This document shows positions 58,655 through 64,000 of a stretch of DNA of 64,000 nt, in pieces. This stretch comes from Acidihalobacter prosperus. GTDB lineage: Bacteria > Pseudomonadota > Gammaproteobacteria > DSM-5130 > Acidihalobacteraceae. The stretch covers positions 729,140 through 793,139 of the forward strand of contig NZ_JQSG02000001.1 of the NCBI RefSeq assembly GCF_000754095.2, given 5' to 3'. The notes beneath the pieces are model-generated. The model searched no databases. It saw nothing but the letters and a program-made list of their open reading frames with translations, and was not told the DNA's origin. Within the stretch, counting starts at the first letter, position 1, and every line of letters starts with the position of its first letter. The position numbers and the translations under genes are program-made.

Positions 58655-58664
58655 CTACCGCGAC

Positions 58665-59702
58665 TCACGAGTCTTCATGTCGGTCATTTTTTTCTTGCTC
58701 TTCAAGTCGCTTGATCTGTTTCGCCATTTCGTCCAGATGACGGAAACGCGCGGCATTGCGCTGCCAACTGCGCATCGGCTGCGCCGGCATGCTGGACGAA
58801 TAGGCGCCCGGTTCATCCAGCGAACGCGCCACCAGGCTCATCCCCGTCACGTGCACATGGTCGGTCAGTCGCAAATGTCCGGCGATACCGACTCCACCGC
58901 CGATAGTGCAATAGGCCCCGACTTCGGCACTGCCGGCAATGCCGACGCAGCCGGCAATCGCCGTATGCTCGCCGATTCGCACGTTGTGCGCGACCTGAAC
59001 GAGATTGTCTATCTTGACGCCATCGCCGATCACGGTGTCATCCAGTGCGCCGCGGTCAATCGTGGTATTGGCGCCGACCTCGACATCCTCGCCGAGGATG
59101 ACCCTACCCAGCTGAGGCACCTTGAGCCAACGCCCTTGATCCACGGCGAACCCGAAACCATCGGCGCCGATCACCGCACCCGGGTGGATCTGCGTACGCG
59201 CACCGATACGACAGGCGGGCCCGATAGTCACGCGGGCGACCAGTCGAACATCGCTAGCAAGCTCGACACCCGCCAGCAGCACACAGCCTGGCCCGACAAC
59301 CGCACCTGCGCCGATGTGACAGCCGGCCGCGACGACCGATTGTGCGCCGACGTGTGCCGTTGGGTCCACGTAAGCCTGCTCGTCGACCACCGCGCTCGGG
59401 TGAATCCCGGCGGGAGGGTGGGCGGCAGGATGCAGTAGCGTCGCCGCGCGTGCGAAAGCCACGTGCGGATTGTCGCAGATCAGACACGCCACCGGAGACT
59501 GATCCGCGTGCCTTGCCCGCAGCAACACACCCGTCGCTTGCGTCACGGCCAATCCCTTGAGGTTGCGATCATCGGCCACGAAGCTCAACGCACCGGAACC
59601 CGCGCCATGCAGCGGAGCCACATGCGTCACCAGTTTCTCGGCGTCGTCCGCTGCAACGCTGGCGCCGACGGCCTGGGCCAACTGCCCCAGGGTCATGCTC
59701 AC
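58665..59702 (-). CDS. lpxD: UDP-3-O/N-acylglucosamine N-acyltransferase LpxD
   Basis: This 345-residue protein has an N-terminal uridine-binding domain ([22 protein letters not shown]) and a long hexapeptide-repeat beta helix, with the catalytic His in [20 protein letters not shown] (about 234-253) and [20 protein letters not shown]. It adds the second acyl chain in lipid A synthesis. A C-terminal helical extension ends in [15 protein letters not shown]. It lies between skp and fabZ. Confidence 0.95.
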   Translation of the reverse strand: MSMTLGQLAQAVGASVAADDAEKLVTHVAPLHGAGSGALSFVADDRNLKGLAVTQATGVLLRARHADQSPVACLICDNPHVAFARAATLLHPAAHPPAGIHPSAVVDEQAYVDPTAHVGAQSVVAAGCHIGAGAVVGPGCVLLAGVELASDVRLVARVTIGPACRIGARTQIHPGAVIGADGFGFAVDQGRWLKVPQLGRVILGEDVEVGANTTIDRGALDDTVIGDGVKIDNLVQVAHNVRIGEHTAIAGCVGIAGSAEVGAYCTIGGGVGIAGHLRLTDHVHVTGMSLVARSLDEPGAYSSSMPAQPMRSWQRNAARFRHLDEMAKQIKRLEEQEKNDRHEDS

Positions 59703-59727
59703 CGACTCAGCCCCCTTTCGTTTCGTC

Positions 59728-60246
59728 TTATTTTGCCGACTTCTTCAGTTCCGCAAGCACCTTGTCCGTCAGATTGATCTTGTCGCTTACGTACACCACG
59801 CCATCGCTCAGAATCATATCGTAATCACCCTTCTTCGCAATGCCCAGAATGACCTGGGATATTTTTTTCTGCAGCGCCTGGAGCACCTGGTTGCGTTTGA
59901 CGCCAAAATCCTCACGGAAGGAAGAAAGTTCGCGATTGAAATCGTTCTCTTTCTTCTGCAGCGAAATTTCCGCCTGCTTCTTGCGTTCGGCCGACATCGC
60001 GGCCGCATTGCGCTTGAGATCGGCCTCCTCCTTCTGAATTTCGTCGCGCAGCTGACCAAGTTTTTCCTCGCGCGGCTTGAATTCCTTCTGCAGTTCAGCG
60101 CGTGCCGCTTCTGCTTGCGGCGCCTTGGCCATGATTTCGGCGACATTGACGAAACCGATTTTCCCGCTCGCGGCCTCGCTGACCGGGGACAGCAAAAGCA
60201 ACGCGGTAAGCGCGAACGAACTCAACAGGCTTTTACGTACGGACAT
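59728..60246 (-). CDS. skp: Periplasmic chaperone Skp/OmpH
   Basis: This 172-residue precursor has a signal peptide ([21 protein letters not shown]) followed by [20 protein letters not shown] and a long charged helical hairpin rich in Lys, Glu and Gln (about 45-130), ending in [19 protein letters not shown]. The trimer holds unfolded outer-membrane proteins for BamA. It lies directly after bamA. Start at 60246; the longer frame overlaps bamA. Confidence 0.93.
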   Translation of the reverse strand: MSVRKSLLSSFALTALLLLSPVSEAASGKIGFVNVAEIMAKAPQAEAARAELQKEFKPREEKLGQLRDEIQKEEADLKRNAAAMSAERKKQAEISLQKKENDFNRELSSFREDFGVKRNQVLQALQKKISQVILGIAKKGDYDMILSDGVVYVSDKINLTDKVLAELKKSAK

Positions 60247-60254
60247 AGAACACC

Positions 60255-62552
60255 TCAGAAGTAGGTACCAATATTGAACTGGAATAATTGCAAATGGTCG
60301 CCCGGCTTGGCATTGAGCGGCTTCGCCACACTGAAACTCAGGGGCCCTATGGGCGACAGCCACTCAAGACCGATACCGGCGGATGCGCGCAGGTCTTTGG
60401 TTTTGTATGTTTGTGGCGTGGCGAACACATTGCCTGCATCGACGAAAGTACTCAAACGCACCGAACTGGAGTTCTTCAGGAATGGCATCGGGAAAATCAG
60501 GCTCATTCTGCCGACGACCTTCAGGTCACCACCGACGGGAAGTCCTGAAACCGGATCTTGCGGACCCAGCGAATAATCCTGGTAGCCTGCCACGCTGTTG
60601 ATACCACCAGCATAATAGGTATCGAAGAACGGCAACGTATGCGTACCGCCGTAGCCGGCACCGTAGCCAAGCGTACCGCTGAGCGACAGCGTCAGCGCAT
60701 GCGTGATTGGCAGGTACTGGTGATTATCGTAACCGAGCTTGTAGTACTTGATCGAACTGCCGGGAGTAATCAGGCTCAGATCCAATGTCTGGTAGTTACC
60801 TTCGGTGGGGAATACCGTCCGGTTGCGCGAATCGTGCGAAAAGCCCAGGCCGAGCTTGAACATGCTGTAATTGTTGCCGTGACGCGCGATGAAGTCGGTC
60901 ACGGTCTGCGAAGGCGTTGTCCCCGGCTGAACCTTGATGCCCTGATAACCATAGCTGGCGTCCAGGCGATCGTATTCCGAAATCGGTATGCCATAGGTAA
61001 CGGTGCCGCCGAGGCGGTCGGAGCTGTAGTCGACCACGTAAACCTGCGTGGTATTGGTGCGCTGGTAATACAGGTTGACGCTTCGGCTCACCCCGTTGAG
61101 CGTGTAATAGGGATTACGGTAATTCAGCTGATAGAGCGTATTGATGGCGCTGGTATTGACACCCAGCTGAATCGCCTTGCCCTCGCCAAGGAAGTTGTTG
61201 GTACTCACGCTCGTCGACAGAATCACGCCTTCGAATTGCGAATAGCCTACGCTGGCCATGAAACTGCCTGCCAGGCGCTCCTTCACGTGCACATCCAGAT
61301 TGACTTCATTGTCGCTACCGGGTACGCGTTGCGTATCGATGTTCACCGACTCGATAAACGGCAGGCGCTGCAGGCGTATTTTGGAGCGTTCTATTTCCTT
61401 GGCGGAATATTGCGAGCCTTCCAGCTGGCGCATTTCGCGCCTCAGCACCTCGCCCTGCGTGCTCTTATTACCGAAGAAATGGATCTGGTTAACGTAAACC
61501 CGCTTGCCGGGATCGATGAAAAACGCCAACCCTATCGTCTTGTTCTTGCGGTCGATTTCAGGAATTGGATTGATGTTCGCGAATGCGTAACCGTGATCGC
61601 CATAAAGCTTGGTCAAGGCCTTGATGCTGTCGGTCACTTTTTTGCGCGAAAATATTTCACCAGGCTTGATGGAGATCAGCTTTTCCAGCTCCGCCTTTGG
61701 ATAAAGCAGATTGCCGGCAAGCTTCACGCTAGATACTTTGTACTGATCGCCTTCGTGAATATTGATATCGACATAGATATGCCGATGCGAAGGAGTCAGC
61801 GCCACCTGTGTGGAATCGAGCGCAAAATCGATATACCCATGGTCGAGATATTCTGAACGCAGGCTTTCCAGGGACTTGTTGAGGCGCTCTCTGGAATATT
61901 TATCCCGATCGCTCAGAAACGCCCACCAAGGCGGAATGCCGACATCCAGCAAATCGCGCAGATGCTGCTCGTTGTAGGCATGGTTGCCAACGATATTGAC
62001 CTGCTTGATCTTGGCCGTGCGCCCTTCGACGATCTTGATATCGATATTCACGCGATTACGCGGCAGGTGCTTCACCGTGGTGTCGATTTTCACGTTGTAT
62101 TTTCCACGCGAAAAATACTGATCGCGCAATGCGTTCTGCAATTGCTCGAGCACTTCGGGTTTGTAGATCTGAGCCTTGGCGACATGGGCCTGCATGAGCA
62201 CCAGCTTGAGCTGGTCATTACTGATGACCTTGTTGCCGCTGTACTTGATGTCGTTGATCGCCGGCCGCTCCTTGACCTTCACGATCAGCACGTGATTCTG
62301 CCGGTAAAGACTTACGTCGCTGAAAAAACCCGTGTGATAAAGCGCGCTGATAATTTTGCTGGATTCCGCATCATCGAATGTTTCTCCAACATGGATCGGC
62401 AAATACGCGAAAACCGTGCCCTCGGATATCCGTTGCAGGCCTTGCACTTCGATACCGGAAACCTTGAATTTATCGGCCCCGGTCGCGGCATGCGCTTCCG
62501 CACACAGCAGCGTCATCAGGACAGGGATACACAGCGAACGCTTTAAAATCAT
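60255..62552 (-). CDS. bamA: Outer membrane protein assembly factor BamA
   Basis: This 765-residue Omp85 protein has a signal peptide (PVLMTLLCAEAHA), five POTRA repeats (about 28-425, beginning FKVSGIEVQGLQRISEGTVF), and a C-terminal 16-strand barrel ending in an aromatic residue (NIGTYF). The L6 motif appears as VAGYQDYSLGPQD region (usual (V/I)RGF/Y replaced by VAGY, around residue 650). It folds and inserts outer-membrane proteins. Its ATG overlaps the rseP stop by one base (TAATG). Confidence 0.96.
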   Translation of the reverse strand: MILKRSLCIPVLMTLLCAEAHAATGADKFKVSGIEVQGLQRISEGTVFAYLPIHVGETFDDAESSKIISALYHTGFFSDVSLYRQNHVLIVKVKERPAINDIKYSGNKVISNDQLKLVLMQAHVAKAQIYKPEVLEQLQNALRDQYFSRGKYNVKIDTTVKHLPRNRVNIDIKIVEGRTAKIKQVNIVGNHAYNEQHLRDLLDVGIPPWWAFLSDRDKYSRERLNKSLESLRSEYLDHGYIDFALDSTQVALTPSHRHIYVDINIHEGDQYKVSSVKLAGNLLYPKAELEKLISIKPGEIFSRKKVTDSIKALTKLYGDHGYAFANINPIPEIDRKNKTIGLAFFIDPGKRVYVNQIHFFGNKSTQGEVLRREMRQLEGSQYSAKEIERSKIRLQRLPFIESVNIDTQRVPGSDNEVNLDVHVKERLAGSFMASVGYSQFEGVILSTSVSTNNFLGEGKAIQLGVNTSAINTLYQLNYRNPYYTLNGVSRSVNLYYQRTNTTQVYVVDYSSDRLGGTVTYGIPISEYDRLDASYGYQGIKVQPGTTPSQTVTDFIARHGNNYSMFKLGLGFSHDSRNRTVFPTEGNYQTLDLSLITPGSSIKYYKLGYDNHQYLPITHALTLSLSGTLGYGAGYGGTHTLPFFDTYYAGGINSVAGYQDYSLGPQDPVSGLPVGGDLKVVGRMSLIFPMPFLKNSSSVRLSTFVDAGNVFATPQTYKTKDLRASAGIGLEWLSPIGPLSFSVAKPLNAKPGDHLQLFQFNIGTYF

Positions 62553-63913
62553 TAAGTCAGCAACCTGGAAATGTCATTGTAAAAGGCGAGCGACATAAGC
62601 GCCCCGAGAAATACCAGTCCGATCTTCTGGCCAATCAGTTCCGCATGTTCGGAAAGCGGTTTTCCGCGCAGCAGCTCAATGGTTTGATAGAGTAGATGAC
62701 CGCCATCCAGTATCGGCACCGGCAGCAGGTTCAGCACGCCGAGACTGAGGCTGACGATTGCCAGAAAGCCGAGGAAGGCGGATAGCCCTATCGCTGCCGT
62801 GATGCCGGCATATTCGGCGATGGTGACCGGACCGCTGAGGTTGCGCACCGAAGCTTCGCCGACCACAAGCTTGCCCATCACCCGCAGCGTCAATACCGTC
62901 ATATCCCAAGTCCTGACCGCACCCTGGACCAGCGCCTCCAGCGGGCCATAACGTACTTCCGTGCTCAACAGTTTTCGCGCCGCTTCGGGAACGATGCCGC
63001 CGATCTGCGCATCGATAAAGCCCTTCACATGTCCGTCGGAAGTCTTCGGGCGCGGCGTGAGTGCCAGCGCGAGCCGTTTGCCGTCCCGCTCGACGGTGAG
63101 CGGCATCCTTTGCCCGGGATGATCCTGAATCTCCTTGATCCAGGCTGTGGTCGAGGTGATCGCCTTGCCATCCATGCTCAATATGCGATCACCTGGCTTG
63201 AGGCCGGATTTCGCGGCGGCCCCGCCCGGCATGACTTTGGCGATCACGGGCATCGACGGCCGCCAGACCGAGAGCCCCATCAGCTGCAAAACCTTGTCGC
63301 CCTCGCGCAGCAAGCCCAGTCCCGCGGTCGGAATCTCACGCGTTTCCAGATGGCCGCCCGGCGTGCGCACTCGCAGCACGAGACTGCCATGGCTGATGCC
63401 GTCGGCCAGCAACATGAGACGTGCCTGTTCCCATGTCTGGACCGGACTTCCGTTGACGTCGAGAATCAGATCGCGCTCGTGAAAGCCGGCCAGTGCGGCT
63501 GGGCTGCCCGGGCTTACGGCACCGACATAAGGCCGAATACCTTGCACGCCCACCATGAACATGCCGGCATACAGCAGGATCGCCAACAGGAAATTGGCCA
63601 CTGGCCCGGCCGCCACGATCGCCATGCGGTGCGTGACGGGCTGCCGGTTGAACGCCCGCTCGCGCAAGGCCTCCGGCACCTCGCCCTCGCGCTCGTCGAC
63701 CATTTTGACGTAGCCGCCAAAGGGCAAAGCCGCGATCACGTACTCGACCTCGTCGCGGCCATGCCAACGCAGCAGCGGCCTGCCAAAACCGACAGAAAAA
63801 CGCAGTACGCGCACGCCCAGGCGACGTGCGACCCAGAAATGCCCGAACTCGTGCACCGTCACCAAAATGCTGACGGCCACGATAAAGGCGGCGATATCCC
63901 AGAGAATGTTCAT
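62552..63913 (-). CDS. rseP: RIP metalloprotease RseP
   Basis: This 453-residue site-2 protease has the zinc motif HEFGH (in VSILVTVHEFGHFWVARRLG, about 15-34) in its first membrane helix, tandem PDZ domains (about 115-310), and the C-terminal LLPVPILDGGHLLYQTIELL (third zinc ligand Asp, about 393-412). It cleaves RseA to release sigma-E under envelope stress. The ATG at 63913 overlaps the dxr stop. Confidence 0.96.
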   Translation of the reverse strand: MNILWDIAAFIVAVSILVTVHEFGHFWVARRLGVRVLRFSVGFGRPLLRWHGRDEVEYVIAALPFGGYVKMVDEREGEVPEALRERAFNRQPVTHRMAIVAAGPVANFLLAILLYAGMFMVGVQGIRPYVGAVSPGSPAALAGFHERDLILDVNGSPVQTWEQARLMLLADGISHGSLVLRVRTPGGHLETREIPTAGLGLLREGDKVLQLMGLSVWRPSMPVIAKVMPGGAAAKSGLKPGDRILSMDGKAITSTTAWIKEIQDHPGQRMPLTVERDGKRLALALTPRPKTSDGHVKGFIDAQIGGIVPEAARKLLSTEVRYGPLEALVQGAVRTWDMTVLTLRVMGKLVVGEASVRNLSGPVTIAEYAGITAAIGLSAFLGFLAIVSLSLGVLNLLPVPILDGGHLLYQTIELLRGKPLSEHAELIGQKIGLVFLGALMSLAFYNDISRLLT

Positions 63914-64000
63914 GAGACGGCCTGCGTCCGGCGGTGGCGCGCATCGACGCTGCGCTGCGCAGATTGTCGGGCGCGGGCATCCCATTCCAGGATGTGGTCA
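63910..64000 (-). CDS. dxr: 3' end of 1-deoxy-D-xylulose-5-phosphate reductoisomerase (cut by window edge)
   Basis: The last 29 codons of a gene read DHILEWDARARQSAQRSVDA then about nine more residues before TGA, overlapping the rseP ATG (ATGA). The helical, Arg/Ala-rich ending and the position directly before rseP match dxr (ispC) in gammaproteobacteria. The piece is too short for a motif-based call. Confidence 0.65.
   Translation of the reverse strand, partial: DHILEWDARARQSAQRSVDARHRRTQAVS

Overview
The window is GC-rich and densely coded. It reads as chromosome of a gammaproteobacterium: the operon orders thrS-infC-rpmI-rplT-pheS-pheT-ihfA, smc-zipA-ligA and dxr-rseP-bamA-skp-lpxD-fabZ-lpxA are typical of that class. 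A rusticyanin-type blue copper protein, a cytochrome bc1 operon carrying a diheme cytochrome c4, and gnnA/gnnB lipid A genes (known from Acidithiobacillus ferrooxidans) together suggest an acidophilic, iron- or sulfur-oxidising chemolithotroph. An Acidihalobacter-like member of the Ectothiorhodospiraceae would fit; this is inference from gene content.

Layout. 1-3.8 kb: a minus-strand Wadjet (SMC-type anti-plasmid defence) operon jetA-jetB-jetC; jetC runs off the left edge. 3.8-9.2 kb: an IclR regulator divergent from a three-gene operon for a phosphoketolase-like TPP enzyme, a DUF1537 'four-carbon acid sugar' kinase and a class II aldolase, probably a carbohydrate-acid pathway whose substrate I cannot name; two matching palindromes mark the divergent promoters. 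9.4-11.4 kb: rusticyanin, a small unknown gene and a YheT-like hydrolase. 11.4-23.5 kb: minus-strand core genes (pnp-rpsO; the long translation operon; tRNA-Val; uvrB). 23.6-25 kb: aspartate aminotransferase and tRNA-Asn.

25-33.2 kb: one long minus-strand operon with an oligopeptide-type ABC transporter (binding protein, two ATPases, two permeases), then an acetamidase/formamidase, an isochorismatase-fold amidohydrolase and a GhrA-like reductase. It looks like import and hydrolysis of an amide-containing compound. 33.5-38 kb: a small Q/A-rich protein of unknown function, a regulatory interval with an FNR-type box, then petA-cytochrome c4-petB-petC. The cytochrome b has a non-standard Qo motif (PLWF where PEWY is usual).

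38-48 kb: acetyltransferase, PBP4, serS, fluoride exporter (crcB with DUF190), alanine/serine-glyoxylate aminotransferase, djlA, a ligA with an enlarged HhH domain, and zipA. 48-54 kb: smc, queF, an FGGY kinase, rnhB. 54-64 kb: outer-membrane genes: gnnA-gnnB-lpxB on the plus strand, facing rseP-bamA-skp-lpxD-fabZ-lpxA on the minus strand, with the 3' end of dxr at the right edge. GnnA/GnnB would supply an amino-sugar nucleotide to LpxA and LpxD, and LpxA carries a Met at its acyl-chain ruler position, predicting 3-hydroxydecanoyl selection.

No CRISPR array, rRNA gene, insertion sequence, integrase or attachment site was seen.
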